Source of the DNA: Rhodamnia argentea | Taxonomy: Eukaryota; Streptophyta; Magnoliopsida; Myrtales; Myrtaceae | Length of the DNA stretch: 64,000 bases | Direction: 5' to 3' | Assembly: GCF_020921035.1 (NCBI RefSeq) | Contig: NC_063157.1 | Location: forward strand, 7,808,501-7,872,500 | Part shown: piece by piece, positions 45,088 to 59,627 of the stretch | How the letters are laid out: the number at the start of each line of letters is the position of its first letter | How positions within the stretch are numbered: the stretch's first letter is position 1 | Notes under the pieces: model-generated | Told to the model about the DNA's origin: nothing | Seen by the model: the letters and a program-made list of their open reading frames with translations, nothing else | Database searches by the model: none | Translations under genes and position numbers: made by a program

Positions 45088-47369
45088 ATGGTAATATCTG
45101 CTGGGTTCTCTTTTTTTTTCTGGGGCTGTTGTCTACTTGTGGATTTAGGTTCATATAAGCATTGGGGGATGGGTTGTATGCTGTTTAGCTTTGGATATTA
45201 ACGGGTAAAGTAGTTAGGTGCTAATTTGTCTTTGTAATCAAGGAAGCTCTCGAGGATGGTGTACAAATTGAACTATGACCATTTAGCTAGAAACATGGGA
45301 GCTTCTTACACTTAGCAATACTGGTAAGGATTGGGATATGGATATTAAAAAGAAGCAAAGCATGAGCAAGCTTTCGAGTTTTTACAAGCCATGGTTCGCG
45401 GAATGTGGACATGATGAGTGATGAACAATGCACAAGAGTTTCTGCGGAAAGCTCTGTTTTATTTATCTTTTTTTTTTTTTTTGTGTGTGTGTCTGTGTGT
45501 TTTAGGGCGGGAGAGTGTTGCTTAGCTCCCTCCGGAGGGAGGATGGGGCTCTTCTGTGTTTCTATACTTTCACTTCAGTGTCAGTTAATTAAAAGAGAGA
45601 GCTAGCTCGTGATTTTATTTCCTGTTAGAGGCTATAGGAGTCGGTTGGTATAACATATTAGAAATTGTGCTAACTTTGGCTTTTGGATTCATGCCGTGTG
45701 CCTCTGCCTATGTGTGCTCTCAGTCATGGAAACTGAAGGTTGCCGTTCTCTCTTGTCTCTCACTTCCCATACTTGCAAGAGAATGTGAAGGTGTATTAAA
45801 ACTTCAAGATTAAACCATCATTGGTAATTGTGTTGCTTGGCTGGTCATTTCAGGATAAGAGTTTTTGGGTGGCCAAAGGTGCTGAAAGAGATCCAACATT
45901 TGATAATCCCTCCAGGATTGAAACAAAACGGGCTCATCGATGGTTAGCGGATTCTGGTGAGGCGGAGTTTTTCTCTAGCAAGAAGCATGCAGTACAATCT
46001 CCAAGTGCCCAGTCAATTTCCAGAATTTCACATTCTGACATTCCTGCATGGGAGAGTCTAGCCAGTTTTCAGCCGACATCCAACCAATTTGTTGACAGGT
46101 TGTTTGGATCTGAAACTATAAGGCCTGTTGACTTCGCCGAAAGGAGTATTTCTCTTGTAGAAATAGGTGGTGCAAATTTGAGTGAAAAGGATTCGGACGA
46201 GCAGTTCGACGATGACATATCTGTAGGTTTGTCCATATCTCAATCCACCGAGGACCCAGAGATGTGTCTCAGCTACATCGGAATTAGAAAAGTTAAGGTC
46301 AATCAGGTTAAGGATTCTGAAACTGGAATCCACGGCTTGAAGATTAATAGCTTTGACAGGGAAAATCATATTGATATGCATAGTGGTCTGGCTTATGACA
46401 GGCGAAACGAGATGGCCATTATACCAATGGGACAGACCTACAATAAGGACATCAAGAATGTCGATTTAATGAGGCACACATGTGAGGAATATGCTCAAAT
46501 CAGATCAAGGGACTCTACATACCATAAGGGAGATCCTACTGTTGTATCCATAACTGATGCATATAAGGAGGAAAGCGGCATTATCTCCTTTGATGATTTT
46601 AACTGTCAACGGGACATCATTCCTCTAGGAAGATCAGTTGGTGGCTTAGATGAGTCAGACAGTCGGTCTTTACTTCAAATATCAAAAGCAGATGGTAGGA
46701 AGCAGGTGGATGCTTCAAATGTTAATGTCACAAGGGTGGTCAAGTCTAGAAGTGATTTTGTTTCCAAGAATAAGCCAGAGTCAAAACCATCTAGAAAAGA
46801 AACCCCCAATAGCTTCCCTTCGAATGTCAGAAGCCTGATATCTACTGGCATGCTTGACGGTGTTCCAGTAAAATACGTTTCTGTGTCACGTGAGGTAACC
46901 TGCCTTAGATTGTTTTCCTTCATTCCTTTCCGTTCATTGCTGCTGAGTGACTTATAGTCATAATACTCCAATAAGGAGCTTCGGGGAATCATAAAGGGTT
47001 CTGGCTATCTTTGTGGGTGTCAATCATGCAATTATTCGAAGGTAAGACATTTACTACTGCATAAGGACATCAGGGAGTCATACTCTATAGAGAGCTTATA
47101 CTTTGTCAATTGCTGTAAGGTGCTTAATGCTTATGAAATTGAGCGACATGCCGGTTGCAAGACAAAGCATCCAAACAATCATATATACTTTGAGAATGGG
47201 AAGACCATCTATCAAATAGTTCAAGAACTACGGAGCACTCCTGAGAGCATGCTGTTTGATACAATTCAGACTGTGTTTGGTGCACCAATTAATCAGAAAT
47301 CTTTTCGCATTTGGAAAGGTAAAATAGATATCTTTCTCAGTAGTATTATATGCAGTTTATTGGAGAAAG

Positions 47370-47413
<44 letters not shown>

Positions 47414-48222
47414 CCCATCTTCACACACATTGATAATGTGGATGTGCAAGTAAGTCCATGCATCTCGAACTTGGACTAACAGGTGATTGTACACCTGCTA
47501 GATACTTCTAATCATTAATTATTCAAGAAGTCAAGAGTTTTAGTCATGTGGAGACCATCTAGGTCAAGAAATAATCAAAGATCACCTCCTGACAGATGTT
47601 CAGGGAATTGATCTTTTTAAATGACCAAAAGGTCCTTTGATCATATATATGAAGATTTGCATGTTATTTTCATGTCAGAAATTATGGGACAACTCCTTTT
47701 CCTTATGTCTCCTGTCTTATAGTAATGTGAATGAGTGGTAACACTTTGTATTTTGCCTAGCAGAATGATAATAAGTGTGTGACTGGTCAGGTGTAAAGTC
47801 GAGAAAATCAATGCTTCCGTTCAGGTCATATAGATATGTCGTAGGAATTCTGGAATAGGTACTGTGGATAAGCCGGTGAATTTATAGATTAGCATTTAAC
47901 CTTTCACCAGGATAAGTATGCGTATCCCTCCTCGCTTGTATAATATTCTCCTAATCTTTCCTGACAATCTAAGGATGGAGGCACTCTGTTCAATAACTAC
48001 AAGTTTGCTTTTTCTTAACTTTTTTGGAAATACAGTTACCATGGAAACTTCTCATTAAGACACCACAAGTTTTTATGTCATGTTTAAGAAATTTTTGTTG
48101 TTTCCACGAATTGTACCTTCTTTGCTAGTATGATAAGTTCACTTTCCTGTTTTCCAGAATCTTACCAAGCAGCAACTCGTGAGCTTCAACGAATTTATGG
48201 GAAGGAGGAGTTGAAACTGTGA
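45088..48222 (+). CDS. TDBD (Tify-binding-domain-like) nuclear protein, function unknown
   Basis: Five coding exons: 45088-45090, 45854-46894, 46976-47041, 47120-47318 and 48158-48222, all GT-AG, giving 457 residues. The first coding exon contributes only the ATG; exon 2 continues DKSFWVAKGAERDPTFDNPS. Most of exon 2 is polar and poorly structured. The conserved part starts with VRSLISTGMLDGVPVKYVSV (end of exon 2). It continues SREELRGIIKGSGYLCGCQS and NAYEIERHAGCKTKHPNNHI, then YFENGKTIYQIVQELRSTP and QAATRELQRIYGKEELKL. The GSGYLCGC/C/HAGCKTKHPNNHI pattern is the cysteine-histidine TDBD fold seen in NINJA-like and PHD-finger plant proteins. That suggests nuclear protein-protein contacts, but no role is established for this branch. 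The (CT)n tract at 47375-47411 lies in intron 4. Confidence 0.85.
47375..47411. repeat. (CT)n microsatellite in intron 4 of the TDBD-type gene
   Basis: About 18 uninterrupted CT units, 57 bases after the splice donor. Confidence 0.95.
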
Positions 48223-49357
48223 AAGGACTTTTCTATGTGAGTCTCGAGGAAGTCAACTTGTAATATGGTGCAATCTGGATGCGGCCCTTGTGCATAAAGC
48301 ATGTCAATCTTCAGTGTTCTGTGCCTTTTGATTATTTGCCTCCATTAGTTTCCCCTTTTCTTTTCAATTTGTAGATTCTGCAAACATTAGCTTCTTCTGT
48401 GGACAAGTAGCTACAATAGAAAAAGAGGCGGTGCGTCCCTGTTTTAGCTGAATCACATGACAACCTCCTGGTGGACTTCTTTTTGGTTGTGAAACGATAT
48501 CAAGCTACTTGCAAGTGAAGGTATGTAAATTGCTCTAACAATGAAATCCTTTGGACAAGTCTTTGTTGTGTAACCTTTCATTTCTGCTAATTAATGATGA
48601 CATCTCAGCTCGTGTGGCAACTGGCAAGTTGTGTTACGTGCACTTCTTGATGGGTCTGCCCTATTTGAGTGACAGTCGTCAGCTGGGGCTTATGGCACTA
48701 GCAGCGGTCTATTGTATAATTTTGAGTGTCCAACATTTGAAGGTCCATAAGGCATCTTTCGGGATGGCACAAGATAATGGTTGATTGATCAGCGCAGAAT
48801 CTAGGAACTGCTAGGGTTGGTACTTAGTACGATACAGGGTCAAGTTTAAAGCAGCTAGAGAGGTTCTCATTAGATCTACGATTTACAAACTGCAATTTTA
48901 TTTGTACCTTGTTCTTTGCTTGAACCCCTATTTGCGTAAGAAATTGACTACAACCAGATTTCATCTGTCTATTATACATCAGTGTTTGTTCAACACGGGA
49001 GGGTTATGACAAAACCCTGAGAAACTCTCGTATTTTGTATCAGCATCGCTCTCACATTTCATTCTCGTCACGCACAAAAAGCCCTTTTTAAATTCCACGA
49101 CAGGACCCAAGCAGAGGGAGCAAGCGAAGAGAGAACCGTCGGCTATATAGAATAAACACATTCGTCTGTCGCCACAAAGTATAAATGTTTAGAATTCGAG
49201 AGCCTACTTTCCACACACTATAAGTCCATCTGGAAAGAATCACAATTAGGAAATTACAAACACCGTGATCTTGTCATCACAATTAGTCTTTTCCCTTGCC
49301 CTTTTCTACCTTTTCAAGCCAGCGTCAAAGCCATCACAATCTCCCACTTCTTGCATC
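48223..49357. other. convergent 3' flanks
   Basis: This stretch lies between the stop of the TDBD-type gene (+) and the stop of the RAB gene (-) and should hold both 3' UTRs. No further gene recognised. Confidence 0.5.
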
Positions 49358-52689
<3,332 letters not shown>

Positions 52690-55600
52690 TCCAATTCCAG
52701 GTACCTGCGCCCAAAAATCCGGCCACGCACCTTAAGACAAAGCCTCGGCAAATCGATCGATGGAAGAACCAGCACAGACAAAATCGAATCGCAGAAGAGA
52801 GAGAGAGAGACCGGATCAGAGACGAAGAGATTCTAGAGAGAGAGAGGGAGGGAGAGCGAAGGTCTCCAAGTGTCAGAAATGGAGGTCCATGCAGATTTAG
52901 AGAGAGTGAGAGAGAAGAGAAGAGAAGAGAGAGACAGGACCAAAATAGGGGAAACAACCTTGATCGGCTCACCTCCCTCAAGGCGCAAGCGAAGCTGCTC
53001 CGACAATGGTGGGTTGGCTAAAATGCGCACTCCGTGCGTTTTGCGCGTTTGTATCATTATTCTTTTCGTTATTTCTTTTATTTTATTTTTTGCCTCCTCC
53101 TAATTTATAATCGATTTTCCCTTTTTTAACAATAAAAGAGGGGAAAAAAAAAACAAAAAAGAAGGGCGATCCCCTTTTTCCCCCTCTCTTTCTTTTCTTC
53201 TCCCTACACAACTCGCGGTGTGCGCAAGTCGCCCCCTTGCGCACTCTAGCAATTCGGGCCGACCGACCAATCCGGTTCTTCTGAGACTTCCCTCCACCCA
53301 ATTATCAACCAAATTGACGCCACGTGCCACCAAAACAGATGTTCATTAAGAGTACACGAATTAAAATAGTGGGACGATTGATTCGACCATCGCCGCGCAA
53401 ATTCATCCCTGAACTTTTTTAAAAATCTCGATTTAATATCGCTCTTTTGTAATCCGCAGGCCCTGTCAGGTGACCCTTTCCGACATGCAAATTCGAGTTT
53501 TTTCGGCGCGGCAACTGGAGCAACCCGAGAAGGATGGAAACCAATTGTAATTTATGGACAGCAAGCACGTATTTGGCGGCCTGCTTGCCTGATTCAAACC
53601 GATTTGCATAAGGTACAAGCGAAACGGATCGACCGAATCGGTAACCGCCCTAATCGGACCGACCATTTCGATCTAGTGCTCGATTCCATAAAATTGGAAC
53701 GGATAATTCCCGGTCCGGTTTCAAGTTCTAGGGAAAATCAGACTAATTAGTTTTTTTTTCATTTATTTTTTATTTCTTGCATGTAAACCTAATAATCCAT
53801 TCGACCGAAAAAAAAAACCTAATAATCCACATGTTATTTATCTAATTTTAATCACTATAGTAAAATTAAAGTTTGTGTTACTCATTTCTATAAATAATTT
53901 ACTGATTTCATTGAACCGTTAGGGAATCGGTCCGGGCTAAAAATCGATCATCCCACTTCCTTAGATTGAGCGAAGACCAGGCATCTAAATTTGCAACAGC
54001 CACGTGGCGAAGGTGGCGGGCGAGTCCCGCAGCGTTGCAATGTGAGCCTGGGCTTTTATTTTATTTTTTTCCCCCTTTGGTCAACCAGAGAGCCTTAGTC
54101 AACTTTGACCAGACCAGACCCCCGCGTGCTTCTCAGACCCCTACGTTGTCTACTCCTCGTTGATAGCGGTCATCAGCTGGGGACATAACGGCGCCGTTAG
54201 TGCGGTGACATTCTTCATCTCATTCAATCTCATTTATATATTTCGACCCCAAAAAAAAAAATGTCATTTATGTAATTATTCTTTTCTTCTTCTTTCGAGT
54301 CAGCTTTTCTAGTACAAATGCAAATGGGAATGGTCGTGGATCGCAATACAAGCACCTGTCTCAATATTGACTGGGTTAGCTTCGCCAACCACAGGCAAGG
54401 GCATCAAGATCATAGCTCTTGTCCAGATTTGACTTGGGTCACGACCCTCGCCTGGTGGTCGAGGGTCACCAGCCCTTTATAGTGAAAAAAAAAGAAAAGA
54501 CAAACAAAAAAAAGACTATTCACGCCGGCATCGATCATACCAAATAAAACAGCTGATATTCATATTAGCAATTTATAAGTCAAATTTGGTCGAAATGACT
54601 AAATTGACAAATTATTGAAATGTTTAGAGTTAATAGAACCGAATAATTTGCCGTACAATAAGTTTAGGACTTGTTGGACAATTATCCCGAGCAAATAGTG
54701 TTCAACATCCGCCGTTCATTTGTTTTCCTTTTTATAGCGCGGAGTGTTCGAGCTTTTGCATTATTAATTCTTACGAACGCATGCAAATCGCACCGACCAT
54801 ATGCGTATTGGGTAAAACTTTATCGACAACGGTGTGGGCATGGCTTCACCGATGTTAGTTGAGTAGGAGATGCTACAATTCAAAATTAGAACAGGCCGCA
54901 TTCAAATTATGCGCTTAACCTATCAATCTATTAATAATGAATCCTATCATATCAACTTTTCATGCAATGGAATTTCATTCATCTTTTGATCAGTCTTCAT
55001 CTTATTAAAACTTCTTGTATGCTCGGACATTGCGTCCGGTTTCTATCAATCGGTTCTCTTCTCATTTTGCTTGTCCTTAATCAATGCAGTAGTTGACTCC
55101 CTCGAGCAGGTAAGACGGAGGGCTTAGAATAACGGATCGGAAGATCTGGGAACCGGAGGCTCCGGCCCGGTTCCATAAAATTGAAACCGATTATGGCCGA
55201 TCCGGTTCCGGAGGGACCTGGATTGCCAAGACTTGTCCGAATAATATTTCTTTCTAAGAAAAAAATTCCTAAATGTAAATCTAAATCTAAACCCAAGATG
55301 CTTAGGATTTTAAGTATGACTTCCGAGTTTAGTGATGGTACGATGCAATGAATGAGAGATTGCCTGGTGAAAATGTCGTTAACGAGAAGAATTTAACGAC
55401 AAATCACAAAATAAATGTGACAGATCCGGTTCTCGATTTGAGGGTGGCTCAGACCGGATGGGGAACCGATGACTCCCGGGAAGAAGCACGTTGGCCAAAC
55501 CCAACAGAAGGGTGAAACACAGGACGACACCTTTGGGCTTAGGCGAGTAGCTTTGCCATTTCTTTAGTTAGGAGAAGTAATACAACCTAAAGGGCGAATA

Positions 55601-56050
55601 GAAAAATTCGTGCTCCATGCGAAGTTATTGGATTACGCAGCGTGCTTTAGTATAGTCTGTTCAAGTGAGAGTGATCGTTCTGGTCAGAACCAGGAATGGA
55701 ATATTTTATTTGCATAAAGCATACTAATTGGCCTCATTATTTTCCGGTTCATCAATAGTATAAGAAGACTTATCTCTAGAATTTCTGGTCGAATCTCTTT
55801 CCCGGAGAATTATCGGTGGCCTTGCGACTCGAGTCCGGTTGCCGGAAGGTCTTTCGATGCGCGCTATCTCTTTCGGTGTCGGATTAAGGAAAAACGAAAA
55901 CAATGCATCCGACGGTGACGAAACAACACTAGAAAAAAAAAACAGAGAGAGAGAACACGAACATGATAATTGGTTCAAATAGATCCGAAATTAGGTAAAT
56001 GAACCCGCAGTGCGTGCAGTGCCAAAGAGGTTGCAACCACTTTTACGGAG

Positions 56051-56094
<44 letters not shown>

Positions 56095-56170
56095 GCCTTT
56101 TTCCAATCAATCCTAATCACTTAAGTTCACAAAAAAAGGTAATTGGAAGAGAAAAGAAGGGTAGGCAATC
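52690..56170. other. RAB promoter and gene-free repeat-rich spacer
   Basis: GA-rich RAB leader to about 52930, then AT-rich spacer. ACCGGTTCC-type repeat fragments lie at about 53615-53740 and 55125-55215. A GC-richer piece at 54335-54485 (ACGACCCTCGCC-type words) ends in an A-rich tract. (GA)n of about 39 bp lies at 56053-56091. No gene supported. Confidence 0.45.
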
Positions 56171-56705
56171 AGATTGGTAATGCTTCAAGCATATGCTTCA
56201 GAAGATCCCTCTCTCTTTTCCCTTTTAAAGCTCGGCAACTTCCATTGTCGTCACACACTCTCTCTCTCTGAGCCCTGGGAATTCCCTTTCCCGGCGGCTC
56301 CCGTTCCCATCCGAAGTCCTCCTCTCACCCCTGCCTCCCCGGCGATGGGTGCCGAGATCGGCGGTGGATGTTATCGTTGAAAGGATACTAGCTATGCAGT
56401 AGGCGTTCGTGATTTTTTGGGCAACTAAGGACCCTTTGGCATTTTGTTAGCGTATCCAGCAGCGATTATTATCAGGTTTGGTTCGGCCAGTGTTCCATCT
56501 CGACTCCAATTTCAGGGTGGGTTTTTTCGGTTTTTCTTGTCGGTTTCGAGCGATAGAAGCAGTTGTTAATCCGCCCGCCGCAGAGGAGGGCGAGGCGTAT
56601 AAAGATCGGTCACGTTCGAATTCGTTCTTCCTCGGACCCGGATGTAATGTTATCACAGGTCCAATGTAAACATCATTAGCTGCCTCTTGAATCGTGTTCA
56701 AATTT
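56171..56705 (+). other. possible transcript leader or gene fragment, unassigned
   Basis: A CT-rich, GC-balanced block resembling a plant 5' UTR/first exon follows the GA tract, with two short frames (56174-56380 and 56478-56669) separated by a TCAG/GTTTGG junction at about 56475. Neither protein resembles a family I know, and no downstream exon was found. It could be a non-coding transcript or a captured fragment. Confidence 0.25.
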
Positions 56706-56986
56706 GCTCATGATTCTGAAGATATGAGCCTCTTTGATGAGTTTTTTTTTTTTTTGGAACTTTGCTAGGTGTTTGGGAGAAGTATAAAGCATGATGAATG
56801 ATGTGCACGTGGGGTAGGGGGGACCAAATTAGTGCGATTTGTGCGGACATCCTTCGGCACTTCTGACGTGGTAAAGGATTTTGTGCGCTGTTCCGAGCAA
56901 ATGGGACTTAAAACTAGTCTAACGTTTATCGTAACGGCGGGATTCGACAGCGAAAGAGCAATTCTATAGGACTTTGTGTAAATGGG

Positions 56987-57415
56987 GATAATTACCAAAT
57001 TAGTCATAAATTAAATCTATTATAATTGTGCTAATTTGATTTTGAACTTTTTTACATTTATACCAATTCAATCCACTTAGCCGATCTGTGCTAATGTGGC
57101 ACCGTCGGTGTTGATGTGGATTTTTTTGATAGCATTTTAAGATGTTATTTAAAGATTTATCATTTTCTTTCTCTCTTTTTTTTTCCTTTTCTTTAGGCAA
57201 GGCCCCGAGCATCGGGGAAAAAGGCCTATAGAAAAAAAATCATAAAAAAAACTAAAAAAATTATAAAATTATTATTTTAAAAAAAAGTACAGGGCGGTGT
57301 CGGCCGATCAAATGAATTGAATTAGCACGAATGCAAAAGGTTTAAAATTGAATTGGTAAAAAAATATTTAAAACTAAATTGACATAATTATAATTTTTTT
57401 TTTTTGGTAATTTCC
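56987..57415. repeat. foldback-type inverted-repeat element
   Basis: The left arm GGATAATTACCAAATTAGTC and the right end TTTTGGTAATTTCC are inverted. Inner words TTATAATTGTGCTAATTTGA and ACCAATTCAAT on the left reappear reverse-complemented at 57310-57395 as ATTGAATTAGCACGAAT-like and ATTGAATTGGT. The loop contains a GTCGGTGTTGATGTGG segment and A/T tracts. Non-coding. Confidence 0.6.
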
Positions 57416-57600
57416 TACGCGCAAATCTATGGTGGGTTGACATTAGAAGGAAATGTCAAGAAAATATTTTATCCAAGCCAATCTAAAAGTGGTCCGTGTC
57501 CAAAACGCATGCGGTGCTGGGAAAAGGCAAAAGGCAAAAAAAAAAAAAAAAAGCCCGATGGATCAGTTGAAGAATATTAAACAACGCGATCTATATTCAT

Positions 57601-58752
57601 AATCCGTTTGTTTTTGAATAATGAATAATTTGAAAAAAATTATCTTAAAAATGATGGTCTGTCTCACTCAAGATATTAACAGAGGTAAACACGATTCCAG
57701 GTAGAACTCGGAACCCGAATTGTTGGAAATAGACTCGGTTTCATTGGTTCCGGGTTCCAAAAATTAGAGAACCTGTTTCGACGCATAAGTTTCGAGGTAG
57801 GTGCACCCAGGACCTTGTAACTAGTTTTTTTTTTTTTTTTTGTATTTTTCTTGTTACGTATCTTCACGCTATCCCACGCTTTTCCATGTCATCCGATGAT
57901 GAACGTGTAATCCGAAGTCACTAGTTTGAGCTTCCATTTTTGGCTATATTTATGATTAAAATTTTTACTTTGTTAATGTTGTATGTTAATGAGTCGTGGT
58001 CAGTGGAACGTGAGAGCAAATTGTGGTCATTAAACGTTGTGATTCATTGCAATCATTCAATTAAGAATGACAAGTGGAATCTGAAACCAACATTGGTAGG
58101 ATACGTTCCATATTTCATGAACAAGGAATGCATTTCGATGGGTAAATTTCATATTTCAAATAGAACTTATATGGAACTTGAAACCACTCACTTCTACAAA
58201 ATAATTGGTTGATAAAAAATATTTTTATTCTCGAAATAAACGGAGCTTAAGAGCCGATTACAGTTCCAATCATCAATGGATACCCGATTGTAAGAGCCAA
58301 AAGCACGACCCTAGTGGGCAAAAATTACTGATATTATTCAAACTATTTTCTTAATTTCTTTTTATAGCACCAACGATGCAGATGAGTTACAAGTTATGAA
58401 CAATACTCACCAGCAAATTTAACCAAATATAAATGTGCGTGAGATTCATCTTTGTATCCCGTCCATTAAAAAAAAATTCCTCTAGTTGATGATAGAGAAA
58501 AACATTTTCTTTTATTAAGTATTTTTTAAAAGTCGGTGCTTTCGTCTAATTAAGGTTTCTTTTATTTCGCGAAAAATGAATGATCCGAAAAATATTTTCG
58601 AAAATAAATTGTTTTTATCACTTAAAAAATTTAGTGAATGAGAATTATTTTTATTATTCATAAAACATTTTAGGCATAAATTTTATCGCTGATAAAAATA
58701 TTTTTTTTAAAAATAATTATTTCAAGCAATATAAATGATAACTGAAACAAGA
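57601..58752. mobile_element. MITE-like family: left-end fragment and third full copy
   Basis: 57601-57663 holds only a left end (CCGTTTGTTTTTGAATAATG and AATAATTTGAAAAA). 58550-58752 is a fuller copy starting GGTTTCTTTTATTTCGCGAA, with the CACTTAAAAAATTTAGTGAA core and ending near CTGAAACAAG. Between them lie an ACCGGTTCC-type fragment (57695-57790) and an open frame at 57940-58212 with no recognisable domain. Confidence 0.5.
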
Positions 58753-59019
58753 GCCAAAGGTAGGGGTTGGGCTCCCTCTTCTCCCTTCACCGGACATGTG
58801 AAATTTTACAAGATTTATTAAAATTCAATATTTTTTTAAAATTTTTTAGGGAAAATTAAGAAGCTTCCAAATATCGTGCTTTGACGCTGAAGTTTGGTCC
58901 GCCTCATCCTATGACAAGTCAACCATCCTCGTCCCACTTGTATATGTAAATTCAATCCTAGCCCTCAATACAAAAGTCCCTCAGGCTCAATCCGACGTTC
59001 TTAAAGCCGCCAAGTCAGA

Positions 59020-59073
59020 GATCCGCGAGCTCCCCTTTCATCCAATCAGATCCAATCTCTCGCTCCTATATAA
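59020..59073 (+). promoter_or_regulatory. histone H2B promoter: octamer, two CCAAT boxes, TATA box
   Basis: GATCCGCG at 59020-59027 is the reverse complement of CGCGGATC, the plant histone octamer tied to S-phase expression. CCAAT occurs at 59042-59046 and 59052-59056, and CTATATAA at 59066-59073. The TATA box is 120 bases from the ATG, giving a leader of about 90 bases. Confidence 0.8.
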
Positions 59074-59192
59074 TCTCTCGACAAAACCCATTCTTTTCTC
59101 ATCTCAAGGTTACCCGCACCCACACGCTTCGATCGACTTCGCTACCATCTCCTCAAGTTTCTCTTCCAGAATTCGATACCTGCTAGTGCCCG

Positions 59193-59627
59193 ATGGCCCC
59201 GAAGGCGGAGAAGAAGCCCGCTGAGAAGAAGCCGGCGGAGGAGAAGAAGTCGGCGGCGGCCGAGAAGGGACCGGCGGAGAAGAAGCCCAAGGCCGGGAAG
59301 AAGCTCCCCAAGGAAGGCGGCGCGGACAGGAAGAAGAGGGTGAAGAAGAGCGTGGAGACGTACAAGATCTACATTTTTAAGGTGCTGAAGCAGGTCCACC
59401 CGGACATCGGCATCTCCAGCAAGGCCATGGGCATCATGAACAGCTTCATCAACGATATATTCGAGAAGCTCGCTCAGGAGGCCTCCAGGCTCGCGAGGTA
59501 CAACAAGAAGCCGACGATAACGTCCCGGGAGATTCAGACCGCCGTCCGGCTCGTGCTCCCCGGTGAGCTCGCCAAGCACGCCGTCTCCGAGGGAACCAAG
59601 GCCGTGACCAAGTTCACAAGCTCTTGA
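59193..59627 (+). CDS. H2B: histone H2B
   Basis: Intronless, 144 residues. The lysine/alanine/proline-rich N-terminal tail (residues 1-50, with repeated [15 protein letters not shown] units) precedes the histone fold: [80 protein letters not shown] and [14 protein letters not shown]. The Lys in [12 protein letters not shown] near the end is the site of H2B monoubiquitination in plants. H2B pairs with H2A in the nucleosome core. The coding region is very GC-rich compared with its flanks, as usual for plant replication histones. An antisense open frame of similar length is only a shadow of this codon bias. Confidence 0.98.
   Translation: MAPKAEKKPAEKKPAEEKKSAAAEKGPAEKKPKAGKKLPKEGGADRKKRVKKSVETYKIYIFKVLKQVHPDIGISSKAMGIMNSFINDIFEKLAQEASRLARYNKKPTITSREIQTAVRLVLPGELAKHAVSEGTKAVTKFTSS

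Noticed and set aside
45821..46957. Open frame 45821-46957 taken as a complete single-exon gene
   Set aside because: Its first 11 codons are intronic and its end reads through a donor at 46895; the spliced five-exon model restores the conserved TDBD region.
59142..59579. Long minus-strand open frame (145 codons) over H2B
   Set aside because: It is antisense to a certain H2B gene and arises from GC-rich codon bias; its leucine/arginine-rich translation has no domain.
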